DNA of 11,754 nucleotides, from contig CALLZQ010000335.1 of assembly GCA_937858255.1 (NCBI GenBank), positions 1 through 11,754 on the forward strand, in the 5' to 3' direction. The stretch is from an uncultured Tabrizicola sp. (GTDB taxonomy: Bacteria; Pseudomonadota; Alphaproteobacteria; Rhodobacterales; Rhodobacteraceae). Below the pieces are notes generated by a model, which worked only from the letters and a program-made list of their open reading frames with translations, searched no databases and was not told the DNA's origin. Numbering within the stretch: the stretch's first letter is position 1; each line of letters starts with the position of its first letter. Shown piece by piece: positions 1-7,785 of this stretch. Made by a program: the position numbers and the translations under genes.

Positions 1-530
1 GGGGGGCGGGGGGGGGGGACCGCCGCGTCGGGGCGGGTCCCGGCCGGGGTCGGGCGGGGGCGCTGATCGCCACCCTCTCGCGCGGGGGTGGGCGGGCCGA
101 GCCGATGGCGGGGATCGCGCTGACGGTGCTGGCGCTGTTCGGCATCACGGCAGGCACGCTTTATGAAAAGCGCTTCGGGGTCAGTCACCATCCGGTGATC
201 AGTAATCTGATCCAATATGCGGTGGGGGCGGGGGTCACGGTGCCGCTGGCGCTGATGACCGAAGATGTCGCGCTGCGATGGGACGGCGAGTTTATTGCGG
301 TCATGGCCTATCTGGTCATCGGCAATTCGATCCTTGCCATGTCCTTGCTGCTGGCCATGATCCGTGCGGGTGAGGTCAGCCGCGTCTCTTCGCTGTTCTA
401 CCTTGTGCCGGCCATGTCGGCGCTCTTCGCCTGGCCGATATTGGGCGAGGCCATGCCGCCCCTTGCCTGGGTCGGCATGGCGATGTCGGGGGCTGGCGTC
501 GCGCTGGTCAGCCGCAAAAAGCGCGCCTAG
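1..530 (+). CDS. EamA/DMT-family transporter, C-terminal part (5' end cut by window)
   Basis: Inner-membrane protein of the drug/metabolite transporter type; substrate unknown. The reading frame (codons from base 3) is open to the left edge, so the start lies outside; the first internal ATG is at 105. The visible part has about five hydrophobic segments: ALTVLALFGITAG, the segment after HHPVISNLIQ, FIAVMAYLVIGNSILAM, SSLFYLVPAMSALFAW and LAWVGMAMSGAGVALVS. The ending is typical of the second EamA repeat: a YLVP...A..AW..LGE pattern, then a last helix and a short basic tail (SRKKRA). EamA proteins usually have ten helices of about 290 residues, so roughly the last half is present. The stop TAG overlaps the stop of the convergent cupin gene in the palindrome CTAG. 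The first ~20 codons read through very G-rich DNA and translate to a Gly/Arg/Ala string that may not be genuine. Confidence 0.85.
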   Translation, partial: GAGGGDRRVGAGPGRGRAGALIATLSRGGGRAEPMAGIALTVLALFGITAGTLYEKRFGVSHHPVISNLIQYAVGAGVTVPLALMTEDVALRWDGEFIAVMAYLVIGNSILAMSLLLAMIRAGEVSRVSSLFYLVPAMSALFAWPILGEAMPPLAWVGMAMSGAGVALVSRKKRA

Positions 531-868
531 CTGCGGATCACATAGTCCTTGAGCGTGGTTTCCACGACTTCCCACACCCCCTCGAACCCGGGGCGGATGA
601 TCCAGCTATCTCCCTTGCGCAGATGGGTCACGCTGCCATCATTGCCGGTCAGGATCGAATGGCCGTCGAGGATATGCACATATTCCCATTCGGCATAGGA
701 CACCCGCCATTTCCCGGGGGTAGATTGCCAGATCCCGCAATAAAGACCGTCGGCCTCTTCGAGATTCCAGGTGGTGTGGACAGGATCGCCCGAGATAACC
801 TTCATCGGGTCGGGGCGGTCCACCTCGGGTTGGCAGCCGTCACGGGTCACGCGTTGGGTCAGGGCCAT
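527..868 (-). CDS. Small cupin-domain protein (Cupin_3/DUF861-like)
   Basis: A 113-residue, single-domain cupin of unknown substrate, probably cytosolic. The C-terminal half carries the pattern usual in Cupin_3 (DUF861) proteins: [19 protein letters not shown] as the first beta motif, then [19 protein letters not shown] and a final KDYVI strand. Members of this family include ureidoglycine aminohydrolase-like proteins and many uncharacterised ones; no specific reaction can be assigned here. The full 3-His metal set of classical cupins is not obvious (one His in the EYVHIL strand). The start at 868 is chosen because AGGAGG lies five bases upstream (874-879) and the protein then begins MALTQRV. 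A longer frame upstream to 1042 gives a low-complexity extension without homology-like features. It is transcribed divergently from panB and convergently with the EamA gene, sharing the CTAG stop overlap. Confidence 0.8.
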   Translation of the reverse strand: MALTQRVTRDGCQPEVDRPDPMKVISGDPVHTTWNLEEADGLYCGIWQSTPGKWRVSYAEWEYVHILDGHSILTGNDGSVTHLRKGDSWIIRPGFEGVWEVVETTLKDYVIRS

Positions 869-1032
869 GTCATCCTCCTGTGGGGCCGGGGTCGCCGGAT
901 AGGGCCCCGGCGTGGGCGTCGCGTCAAGGCCCGTCCTTTTGCCGCAGCGCAGCGCAAAAATCTTGCGCAAGCGATGCGAGTGATGCACTGATGTCAGGCA
1001 GAGCGAAAACTCTGACGCGAGGAGAGCTAGGA
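869..1032. promoter_or_regulatory. Divergent intergenic region, cupin / panB
   Basis: These 164 bases between two divergent starts must hold promoters for both directions unless transcription enters from elsewhere. No convincing -35/-10 pair was found. Visible structure: a perfect 10-base palindrome CTTGCGCAAG at 962-971, and a GCGCAA/TTGCGC inverted repeat (952-957 and 963-968, 5-base loop). Either could be an operator, but neither matches a site I recognise. The panB ribosome site AGGAGA is at 1020-1025. Confidence 0.4.
874..879 (-). promoter_or_regulatory. Shine-Dalgarno site of the cupin gene
   Basis: AGGAGG on the minus strand with a 5-base spacer before the ATG at 868. This perfect anti-16S match fixes the start against the in-frame upstream ATG at 1042. 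Confidence 0.8.
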
Positions 1033-1869
1033 ATGAGCGCAACTTCCCCTGTCCGTCCGGTTCTTCCCCCCGATATCAAGGCCCGCAAGGGTGGGGCGCC
1101 GCTGGTGGTGCTGACCGCCTATACGACGCCGGTGGCCCGGCTGGTCGATCCGCATTGCGATATTGCGCTGGTGGGTGACAGTCTGGGAATGGTGCTGCAC
1201 GGCATGCCCTCGACCGTGGGCGTGACCATGGAGATGATGATCCTCCATGGCCGTGCCGTCGTGCGCGGCCTGACCCGGGCGATGGCCGTGATCGACATGC
1301 CCTTTGGCAGTTACGAAGAGGGGCCGCAGCAGGCGTTTCGCAATGCCGCACGGCTGATGGCCGAAACCGGCGCGCCTGCGGTCAAGCTTGAGGGCGGGCA
1401 GACCATGGCGGAAACCATCGCCTACCTGACCGCGCGCGGGGTGCCGGTGATGGCCCATGTCGGCCTGACGCCGCAGTCGGTCAATACGCTGGGCGGGTAC
1501 AAGGTCGTGGGCCGGGCCGAAGAGGCCGCCAAGGTCATGGCCGATGCCAAGGCCTGCGAGGCTGCGGGGGCCTTTTCCATCGTGCTGGAAAAGGTGCCGA
1601 TGGGGCTGGCGGGGAAAATTACTGCCGCTTTGACGATTCCGACCATCGGGATCGGCGCCGGCGAGGCCTGTGACGGTCAGGTGCTGGTGGTCGATGACAT
1701 GCTGGGTCTGTTCACCGATTTCCGCCCGAAATTCGTCAAGCGTTATGCCGAACTGGGCAAGGCCGCCGATGCGGCGATTGCCGACTATGCCGCCGAGGTG
1801 CGCGCACGCGCCTTTCCGGCCGAAGAACATTCCTTTCCCGATACCCTTCCCGCAAAGGCAAAATCGTGA
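1033..1869 (+). CDS. panB: 3-methyl-2-oxobutanoate hydroxymethyltransferase (ketopantoate hydroxymethyltransferase)
   Basis: Cytosolic enzyme that transfers a hydroxymethyl group from 5,10-methylenetetrahydrofolate to alpha-ketoisovalerate, giving ketopantoate, the first committed step to pantothenate and CoA. The 278-residue protein is normal for the family (E. coli about 264). Family signatures are present: [11 protein letters not shown] with the metal-binding Asp49-Ser50, [10 protein letters not shown] with Asp88, AVKLEGG with Glu120, [22 protein letters not shown] with the probable catalytic Glu186, and the IPTIGIGAG...[10 protein letters not shown] block. By alignment from memory, Asp49, Asp88, Glu120 and Glu186 correspond to E. 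coli Asp45, Asp84, Glu114 and Glu181. The ATG at 1033 is preceded by AGGAGA with a 7-base spacer; the in-frame ATG at 880 would add a non-conserved tail. The stop TGA overlaps the panC start, so the two are almost certainly co-transcribed and translationally coupled. Confidence 0.97.
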   Translation: MSATSPVRPVLPPDIKARKGGAPLVVLTAYTTPVARLVDPHCDIALVGDSLGMVLHGMPSTVGVTMEMMILHGRAVVRGLTRAMAVIDMPFGSYEEGPQQAFRNAARLMAETGAPAVKLEGGQTMAETIAYLTARGVPVMAHVGLTPQSVNTLGGYKVVGRAEEAAKVMADAKACEAAGAFSIVLEKVPMGLAGKITAALTIPTIGIGAGEACDGQVLVVDDMLGLFTDFRPKFVKRYAELGKAADAAIADYAAEVRARAFPAEEHSFPDTLPAKAKS

Positions 1870-2711
1870 GCGCGCCCGTGATCGTCCGCACCGTCGAGGA
1901 ATTGCGCCGCCATGTCCGCGGCTGGAAGGCCGCGGGGCAACTGGTCGGGGTGGTGCCGACCATGGGCGCGCTGCACGAGGGGCACCTCAGCCTCGCCCGC
2001 CGTGCCCGCAAGGAATGCGAGCGGGTGATCACCACGATCTTCGTGAACCCCAAGCAATTCAACAACCCGGACGATCTGAAGAAATACCCCCGGACCGAAG
2101 AGGCCGATGCCGCCCTCTTGGCGACGGTGCCGGTCGATCTGATCTTTGCCCCCCAACCCGAAGAGGTCTACCCCGAGGGGTTTATCACAACGGTTTCCGT
2201 GGGCGGTGTGTCTGAACCGCTTGAGGGGCGGATGCGTCCGGGCCATTTCGACGGGGTGGCAACGGTGGTGTCCAAGCTCTTTGGCATGACCATGGCCGAC
2301 CGTGGCTATTTCGGCCAAAAAGACTGGCAGCAGTTGCAGGTGGTGCAGCGGTTGGTGCGCGATCTGAACATTCCGGTTCATATCGTCGGATGTGAGACGA
2401 TCCGCGAGGCCGACGGGCTGGCGATGTCGTCGCGCAATGTGCGCCTGACCGTGGCGGGGCGGGGGATTGCCTCGGTGCTTTACACCGCCATCACGACGGC
2501 CGCCGAGGATATCCGCGCCGGTCAGTCCGACCGGATGGCGATCCGCGAGGCGGCCGAAAAGATCCGCGCCGCCGGGTTCGACCGGGTGGAATATATCGAA
2601 TTGCGCGACGCCGAGACGCTGATGCCGTCGGACGATCCGGCGCGGCCCCGGCGGATGCTGGCCGCAGCCTGGCTGGACGGGGTGCGGCTGATCGACAACA
2701 TTCCGGTCTGA
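1866..2711 (+). CDS. panC: Pantoate--beta-alanine ligase (pantothenate synthetase)
   Basis: Cytosolic enzyme that joins pantoate and beta-alanine with ATP, via pantoyl-adenylate, to make pantothenate. The 281-residue length is typical. Visible motifs: [10 protein letters not shown] at 31-40 (the nucleotidyltransferase HIGH-type ATP site), [32 protein letters not shown] at about 149-156, and [11 protein letters not shown] with MSSRN at 187-191 (KMSKS-like loop). At the F-G-x-K-D position Gln151 replaces the Glu seen in E. coli and Mycobacterium tuberculosis PanC. The start is GTG at 1866, inside a GTGA overlap with the panB stop; no in-frame ATG lies nearby and the protein then begins in the normal family register ([14 protein letters not shown]). 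This is the second gene of the panBC unit. The intermediate step (ketopantoate reductase) is not encoded in the window. Confidence 0.97.
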   Translation: MSAPVIVRTVEELRRHVRGWKAAGQLVGVVPTMGALHEGHLSLARRARKECERVITTIFVNPKQFNNPDDLKKYPRTEEADAALLATVPVDLIFAPQPEEVYPEGFITTVSVGGVSEPLEGRMRPGHFDGVATVVSKLFGMTMADRGYFGQKDWQQLQVVQRLVRDLNIPVHIVGCETIREADGLAMSSRNVRLTVAGRGIASVLYTAITTAAEDIRAGQSDRMAIREAAEKIRAAGFDRVEYIELRDAETLMPSDDPARPRRMLAAAWLDGVRLIDNIPV

Positions 2712-2726
2712 GCGCGGCGTCCGCGC
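2712..2726. terminator. Short GC hairpin just after panC
   Basis: GCGCGG at 2712-2717 pairs perfectly with CCGCGC at 2721-2726 around a 3-base loop, directly after the panC stop and before the convergent gene's stop at 2737. No clear T-run follows (CGATCCTTGCTT), so intrinsic termination would be weak; it may only protect the 3' end. Confidence 0.3.
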
Positions 2727-2736
2727 CGATCCTTGC

Positions 2737-2934
2737 TTAATCCCGGCGCAGCCCCATGCCGCGGGCAATGCGGGCCATCCAGCCATCGGACATCGTGCGG
2801 TGCCCGGCCTTTGCGTCAGCCTCGCGTTCGGCCAGCTTTCGGTCCAGCTTTTGCCACATTTCCTCATCCAGACTACGGCGGATGAGCTGCGCCGCAGGGG
2901 CAGTAGGGCGGGTTCTGATCTCGGCGGCCGGCAT
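2737..2934 (-). CDS. Small basic hypothetical protein (65 aa)
   Basis: Not recognised. The predicted protein is hydrophilic, rich in Arg, Lys and Ala, with no signal peptide or membrane segment. A central stretch (RRSLDEEMWQKLDRKLAERE) looks like a charged amphipathic helix, followed by a Trp-containing tail ending in RGMGLRRD. Evidence that it is real: a GAGGT ribosome site (2939-2943) four bases before the ATG, codon usage with G/C-rich third positions like the neighbouring genes, and a clean fit into the gap between panC (convergent, 25 bases between stops) and the kinase (divergent). Overlapping plus-strand frames here lack ribosome sites. It could be a small regulator or a conserved family hypothetical; no function is proposed. 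Confidence 0.55.
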   Translation of the reverse strand: MPAAEIRTRPTAPAAQLIRRSLDEEMWQKLDRKLAEREADAKAGHRTMSDGWMARIARGMGLRRD

Positions 2935-3170
2935 CGGGACCTCGATTCTGGCAAGATTGTGTCTTTTCCATGTTTACCGCGTCTTTGCCCCCGGGGCTTG
3001 CACGCATATGGCGAGGCCGCGTGCCAAAAGCCGCGTCTACCTATCCGTTTGGATCGGTCGGGTAGCCGAACGCTCAGGCGACCAAGGGCTAGGGTCAGGT
3101 ATACCCTTTCGGCCATCCGCAATGACTTTGGCATGACCTTGCCATGCGTCAGTCGGGGCAGGAGACGCCG
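2935..3170. promoter_or_regulatory. Divergent intergenic region upstream of the hybrid kinase
   Basis: These 236 bases should contain the promoter of the kinase-regulator operon and of the small minus-strand gene. Visible elements: an 8-base palindrome GGTATACC at 3098-3105, flanked by AGGGT (3091-3095) and ACCCT (3103-3107) as an imperfect inverted repeat; TATACC (3100-3105) could serve as a -10 box, but no TTGACA-like -35 is correctly spaced. A GCACGC/GCGTGC inverted repeat (3000-3005, 3019-3024) is also present. No assignment to a known regulator is made. Confidence 0.35.
3160..3164 (+). promoter_or_regulatory. Shine-Dalgarno site of the hybrid kinase
   Basis: AGGAG six bases before the ATG at 3171. 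This decides for 3171 over the in-frame ATG at 3144, which has no comparable site upstream. Confidence 0.75.
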
Positions 3171-6100
3171 ATGGAGGCCGCAATTTCGCAATCAGGTTCA
3201 GATCGCAGGCAAGCTGGGGCGCATTTTGATGCGCAGGCCCTGCTGTCCGCCATCGAGGCTGTTGCGGCAGAGCCGACGCTGACGTTGGCGCTGGGCAGGG
3301 TGGCAGCGCTGGGCCATGCGATGCTGGGCGGCACGGGGGCCGCCATCGCCGTGCCCGATCTGCCCGACGCGCCGGCACGGTTGGTCGCACAGGCCGGGCA
3401 TGTCTTACCCGGCGAGCAGGTCTTTCGCCTTGCCCCTGCCGATCTGACCCATCCGCAGTTTGTGACCCGGCAAAGCCTTTCCCCTGCGCCCGGCCTGCCG
3501 TGGCTGGTGCGGGCGATGATCTGCCCGCTGCGCCGCCCCGGCCATCCGCTGCTGGCGCTCTTGATCTTCTTTGCCGAGGGCGGGCCGGCGGGCGCGGATG
3601 ATGATGTGTTGCTGGCGCGGGCCGAAACCTTGCTGCGCGCGGTGCTGCATCCGCTGCTCAGTCTGACACTGGCCGAAAGGGCGGCACATCTGAGTAGTCT
3701 GATCGACGGGCACCCGCCCGAGGCGCTGGATCTGCGTTCGTCGGAAGAGGCGGATCGTCCGCTGCATGTGGTCTCACTGGCGATGAGCCGGCTGACCCGG
3801 ACGCAGGCTTTGGCGCTGAACCAGATCAACGCGGTTCTGGGGGCAGGCTGGGGGCGGCTCGACGGCGTTATCCTTGAAGCGATGACTTTCCTTTGCGCGC
3901 AAAGCGGCGCCGACCGGGCGGTCATCGTCGAGCGCGCGGAAAACGGCCAGACCAAGGTCACGCATGGCTGGTCCAGCCCGGCCATCGGCCCGTTGATGCA
4001 GGATAGCAAAGGGTTTTGGGAAAGGCTCGATTCGCAGGCCGTGGCCCGCCTGGCCGAGGGGGTACCGCTTTGCTGGTCGCGGGTGGTGGGCAGCGGTTGT
4101 CCCTTTGCCAGCCTGCCCGATGCGACCCAGGCCGTTGTGATCTGCCCGATCCGTGAGGGCGACAAGCTGGCGGGGATGCTCTGCATCGAATTCCGTGAGG
4201 TTCCGCACGGCTTTTTCCTGCCGGGCGAGATACATTTGTTGCAATCCATGGCGCATGCCATCGGCGCGGCCCTGTTGCAACGGCGCACAGCCGAACAGCA
4301 TAACGTCGCCCGCGATGCGGTGCAGGTCGAGCGGATGCGCCTGCAATCGACCCTGTCGGCCCTGCCGGATCTGGTGGTTGAACTGGATGGGTCGGGCCGG
4401 TTCGTCGCGCATTATTCGCAGGAAAACCCTGTACTTGCCCGGATCGGTGATCGGCTGATCGGTCAGACGCTGGAAGAGGCGGTCTCGACCGAGGTTGCCG
4501 CAGCGGCACGCGCCCTGCTGGCCCAGCTTGCCACCACTGCCCGCGTCGAAAGTGCGCCCTTCCTGCACGATGTCGGCGATGGCGATCTGCGCTGGGTCAA
4601 GGCGATCGGCGTTCGGCGCGAACCCGGGATCAAGGGGCGGCTTTCCCAGCAGGGTGTCACCATCCTTATCCTGCGGGATGTGACGCGAGAGGTAACGCAA
4701 GCGCAGGAAATCACCCGTCTGGGCGAGGTGGCCAAGCGCACGCAGAATCTGGTGGTGATGACCGATGCCGAGCGCAGGGTGACATGGGTCAATACCTCAT
4801 TTGAGCGCGTCACCGGCTGGCAATTGCATGAGGTGATCGGCCGGGTGCCCGGCGATTTTCTCGATGCGATCCCCGCGAACGGCGCATTGACCGGCGACAT
4901 ACGCAGCCAGCTTGCAGCGGGGCTGGCGGTTCAGGCGGAAACGGTTCTGGTCACGCGCGCGGGCCGCAAACTCTGGGTGGCCAATGACATTCAGCCGATC
5001 CGCGACGCGCAGGGGGCCATCTCGGGCTATATCGGCGTCTTGGCCGATATCACTCAGCGCCGCGAGCAAGAGGCCGCCCTCGCCGCCGCTGCGACCCAGG
5101 CCGAAGAGGCGCGGGCGCGTCTGATCGCGGCGGTCAACGCATTGGAAGATGGCTTTGTGGTCTTTGACAAAGAGGGTGTGCTGGTCCTGTGCAACCAGCA
5201 TTACAAGGAAATCCTGCCCGAACTTGCCGATGTGATCCGGCCCGGCGTGGCGCTGAAGGATATCCTCAGGCGCGGGGTCGAACTGGGGGTCTATGCCTCG
5301 GCCAAGGGGGACGAAGAACAATGGCTGGCGGACCGGATGATGCTTGCGCGCAACTCGGGCACCGCCGAGGTTCAGTTGTCGGATGGCCGGTGGATCCGGT
5401 CGGTGGATCGGGCGACGCCAGATGGCGGTTGGGTCGGGTTGCGCGTCGATATTACCGAGTTGAAGCGTGCCGCCGCGCTGGCCCGTTCGGACCGTCAGGC
5501 GGCGATGGATGCCGCCCATGACGGGATGGCGATCTCGGCGCCCGATGGCAAGCTGCTCTATGCGAACAAGGCGTTTCTGTCGCAGGTCGGCATTGCCGGG
5601 GATTTGCCGCCCGATATGGAGTGGCGGGCCGTCTTGGGCGATGAGGCCGCCGCGCGGATCCGCGATGAGGCAGAGCCGGTGCTGCAATCAGGAACACCGC
5701 ATTGGCGCGGCCTGCTCGATCTGGCCAGGGAAAGGGGCCCTTCGTTGCAGGTCGAGATCAGCCTGACCCTGCGGCAGGATGGGGCGATGGTCTGGGTGGT
5801 GCGCGACCTGACCGATGAGTTCCGCCATGAGCAAGAACGGCTCAAGCTGCGCGAAGAATTGCAACTTGCCCAGCGGCGAGAGGTGATTGGCCAGCTTGCT
5901 GCGGGTCTGGCGCATGATTTCAACAATCTGATCGCGGCCATCTCTGGCTCGGCCCTGCTGATCAAGGATGAGGCCGCCGTGACGATGCCGGTCCGCGCCC
6001 ATGCCGAGCGGATTCTCAAATCCGCCGGTCGTGCAGAGGGGATGGTCCGCAAGCTGCTGGCACTGGGCACTAGGTCGAGGGAGTTTCAGCGGCTGCCGCT

Positions 6101-7085
6101 GGCGCCGGTGTTGACCGAAGCGGCAGAACTGCTGCGCCCCGCCTTGCCCCGGTCGATGCGGTTGATGCTGGTGGCAGACCAAGACACGATCGAAGCGGAT
6201 ATCGAGCCGACCGATCTGTTGCAGGTCATCCTGAACCTTGGGGTGAATGCCCGGGATGCGCTGTTTGCCCGCGAACGCTCAGACCATCCGATGGACATCC
6301 GCCTGTCGCTGTGCCGGGCTGCTGGGGCCGAGCTTGAGGCCGAGCTGCCGATGGCGCAGGTCGGCCAGTTCGATCCGGCACGGCACTATGCCAGCCTTTG
6401 CGTCTCAGACAGTGGCGACGGGATTGCCGAGGATCAGGCGCAGACGATTTTTACCCCCTATTTCTCGACCAAGGGGGATAAGGGCACGGGGCTGGGTCTG
6501 GCCATCGTCTCCAGCGTGATTCAGGGAATGGGCGGGGTGGTTCGCCTGCATCGCAGCGATCTTGGCGGGGCAGAATTCCGGGTGTTCCTGCCCTTGCCGC
6601 AGCAAGACGAACAGCCTGCTGTCCTCGCCGGCGAAAGCGGTGGGGAGGAGGGCCGGCTTACGTCTGCTGCTCCGGTTTCCGGGGGCGCGCCGCTGGCCGG
6701 CAAATCGATCATGGTGGTCGATGACGTTGAAGAAGTGCTTGAGGTGCTGGCCGCTGTTCTGGAACGCGCCGGTGCCGAGGTTGCGCCCACCTCGGATCCC
6801 GAAGCCGCGCTGGAGGTTCTGGCCGAAGATCCTGCGGCCTTTGATCTGGTGATCACCGATTTCGATATGGGCGGGCTGACCGGTGCCGATCTGTCGCGTC
6901 GTATCCGCCAGATGCGACCAGAGCTGCCGGTGATCCTGATCACCGCCCTGACCGACTGGCGCCGCCGTGACCGCGCCGCCAGTGAGCAAAGCGCGCCATT
7001 GTTTCATGCCGTCATCGGCAAGCCGGTTGCGCCAGAAAAGCTTGTGAATGCGGCAATTTCCGCGTTAATCTCACGTCATAATTGA
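3171..7085 (+). CDS. Soluble hybrid sensor histidine kinase (GAF/PAS multi-domain, C-terminal receiver)
   Basis: A 1304-residue kinase with no signal peptide and no membrane segments, so it should sense a cytoplasmic cue. Approximate domain order: a divergent GAF-like region (15-160); a second GAF-like region (216-375); four PAS-like modules at about 391-510, 514-635, 650-767 (PAS_7-like, LEDGFVVFDKEG) and 772-888; a dimerisation/H-box region (GLAHDFNN, phospho-acceptor His915); an HATPase domain with N-box Asn1026 (NLGVNARDAL), DSGDG (Asp1080) and GTGLGL (1105-1110); a ~35-residue linker; and a receiver domain at about 1178-1304 with the acid pair Asp1184-Asp1185, phospho-acceptor Asp1230, Thr1258 and Lys1284. 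All catalytic residues are intact. No Hpt domain is seen. It is followed 14 bases later by a response regulator, so the two form one operon. The signal is unknown; the PAS modules show no obvious cofactor-binding motif. Confidence 0.93.
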   Translation: MEAAISQSGSDRRQAGAHFDAQALLSAIEAVAAEPTLTLALGRVAALGHAMLGGTGAAIAVPDLPDAPARLVAQAGHVLPGEQVFRLAPADLTHPQFVTRQSLSPAPGLPWLVRAMICPLRRPGHPLLALLIFFAEGGPAGADDDVLLARAETLLRAVLHPLLSLTLAERAAHLSSLIDGHPPEALDLRSSEEADRPLHVVSLAMSRLTRTQALALNQINAVLGAGWGRLDGVILEAMTFLCAQSGADRAVIVERAENGQTKVTHGWSSPAIGPLMQDSKGFWERLDSQAVARLAEGVPLCWSRVVGSGCPFASLPDATQAVVICPIREGDKLAGMLCIEFREVPHGFFLPGEIHLLQSMAHAIGAALLQRRTAEQHNVARDAVQVERMRLQSTLSALPDLVVELDGSGRFVAHYSQENPVLARIGDRLIGQTLEEAVSTEVAAAARALLAQLATTARVESAPFLHDVGDGDLRWVKAIGVRREPGIKGRLSQQGVTILILRDVTREVTQAQEITRLGEVAKRTQNLVVMTDAERRVTWVNTSFERVTGWQLHEVIGRVPGDFLDAIPANGALTGDIRSQLAAGLAVQAETVLVTRAGRKLWVANDIQPIRDAQGAISGYIGVLADITQRREQEAALAAAATQAEEARARLIAAVNALEDGFVVFDKEGVLVLCNQHYKEILPELADVIRPGVALKDILRRGVELGVYASAKGDEEQWLADRMMLARNSGTAEVQLSDGRWIRSVDRATPDGGWVGLRVDITELKRAAALARSDRQAAMDAAHDGMAISAPDGKLLYANKAFLSQVGIAGDLPPDMEWRAVLGDEAAARIRDEAEPVLQSGTPHWRGLLDLARERGPSLQVEISLTLRQDGAMVWVVRDLTDEFRHEQERLKLREELQLAQRREVIGQLAAGLAHDFNNLIAAISGSALLIKDEAAVTMPVRAHAERILKSAGRAEGMVRKLLALGTRSREFQRLPLAPVLTEAAELLRPALPRSMRLMLVADQDTIEADIEPTDLLQVILNLGVNARDALFARERSDHPMDIRLSLCRAAGAELEAELPMAQVGQFDPARHYASLCVSDSGDGIAEDQAQTIFTPYFSTKGDKGTGLGLAIVSSVIQGMGGVVRLHRSDLGGAEFRVFLPLPQQDEQPAVLAGESGGEEGRLTSAAPVSGGAPLAGKSIMVVDDVEEVLEVLAAVLERAGAEVAPTSDPEAALEVLAEDPAAFDLVITDFDMGGLTGADLSRRIRQMRPELPVILITALTDWRRRDRAASEQSAPLFHAVIGKPVAPEKLVNAAISALISRHN

Positions 7086-7099
7086 AGGGAAATATTCAT

Positions 7100-7714
7100 A
7101 TGCGTATCCTGATTGCCGATGATCACGACCTGCTCAGGGACACGCTGGTTCTGTTCCTCGAGAGTCAGGGCATCGAGGCGCAGTCGGTCAAGGACCTGCC
7201 TTCCGCGTTGGAAGAGGTGCGCCGCTCGGGGCCGTTCGATCTGGTGCTGCTCGACTTTGGCATGCCCGGCATGAATGGGCTTGAGGGGCTGAAAAAGGCG
7301 CTGGGGGAACGCGGGGCCACGCGGGTGGCGTTGATGTCGGGGATCGCGCCGCGCGACATTGCGGAACAGGCGCTGAGTCTGGGGGCCGCCGGTTTCCTGC
7401 CCAAGACCCTGCCGGCCAAATCGCTGGCGAATGCGGTGCGGTTCATGGCGATGGGCGAGCAATATGCGCCGCTCGATTTCATGACGCAGGCGCAGGATGA
7501 TGTCTCGAACAACCCGCTGGCCGAAAAGCTGTCGCGCCGTGAATTGCAGGTGTTGCAGGGGCTGTGTGAGGGCAAGTCGAATAAGGAAATTGCCCGTGAC
7601 CTCGATCTGATGGAGCCGACGGTCAAGCTGCATGTCAAGACGCTGTACCGCAAGATCGGCGCGGCGAACCGGACGCAAGCGGCGATTCTGGCCAAGGATG
7701 CCGGGCTGTTCTGA
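7100..7714 (+). CDS. NarL/LuxR-type DNA-binding response regulator
   Basis: A 204-residue transcription factor, very probably the partner of the kinase upstream. The N-terminal receiver (about 1-120) has the acidic pair Asp7-Asp8, phospho-acceptor Asp52 (LLDFGMPGMNG), Ser80 and Lys102 (FLPKTLP). The C-terminal LuxR-type helix-turn-helix (about 143-204) reads LSRRELQVLQGLCEGKSNKE and then IARDL...TVKLHVKTLYRKIGAANR, with the usual invariant residues. The ATG at 7100 is preferred: the protein then begins MRILIADDHD, the standard receiver start, and GAAGGGA lies nine bases upstream. A TTG at 7082 in the same frame would overlap the kinase stop. Transcription ends at the hairpin after 7739. Its target is not shown by the sequence; the convergent TRAP transporter genes are the obvious candidates. 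Confidence 0.93.
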   Translation: MRILIADDHDLLRDTLVLFLESQGIEAQSVKDLPSALEEVRRSGPFDLVLLDFGMPGMNGLEGLKKALGERGATRVALMSGIAPRDIAEQALSLGAAGFLPKTLPAKSLANAVRFMAMGEQYAPLDFMTQAQDDVSNNPLAEKLSRRELQVLQGLCEGKSNKEIARDLDLMEPTVKLHVKTLYRKIGAANRTQAAILAKDAGLF

Positions 7715-7738
7715 CACGCAGCGCGGGCAGCAGATATG

Positions 7739-7766
7739 AAAACGCCCGGGTTCCCCCGGGCGTTTT
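7739..7766. terminator. Bidirectional intrinsic terminator between regulator and dctP
   Basis: A perfect 12-base-pair inverted repeat: AAAACGCCCGGG (7739-7750), loop TTCC, CCCGGGCGTTTT (7755-7766). It has a GC-rich core and runs of four T at the 3' side on both strands, so it can stop both the plus-strand two-component operon and the minus-strand TRAP operon, whose stops (7714 and 7786) flank it closely. Confidence 0.92.
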
Positions 7767-7785
7767 CGTTTGCCTGACGGACAGG

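Noticed and set aside
952..968. GCGCAA/TTGCGC inverted repeat as an intrinsic terminator
   Set aside because: No T-run follows on either strand at the right place and it lies between divergent starts, where a terminator is not expected.
880..1032. ATG at 880 as the panB start
   Set aside because: It would add 51 residues with no family similarity and would run through the divergent promoter region; 1033 has a good ribosome site and normal protein length.
1785..3191. A long minus-strand open frame (468 codons) antisense to panC
   Set aside because: It lies across panC and the intergenic region, its residues are rich in His/Arg/Pro/Gly as expected for an antisense shadow in high-GC DNA, and it has no ribosome site or family motif.
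3149..5687. Several minus-strand open frames opposite the hybrid kinase
   Set aside because: Low-complexity Arg/Ser/Pro/His composition typical of reverse-complement shadows; the plus-strand kinase has all domain motifs.
7082..7099. TTG start for the response regulator giving six extra residues
   Set aside because: It overlaps the kinase stop and leaves no properly placed ribosome site; the ATG at 7100 gives the standard receiver N-terminus with GAAGGGA upstream.
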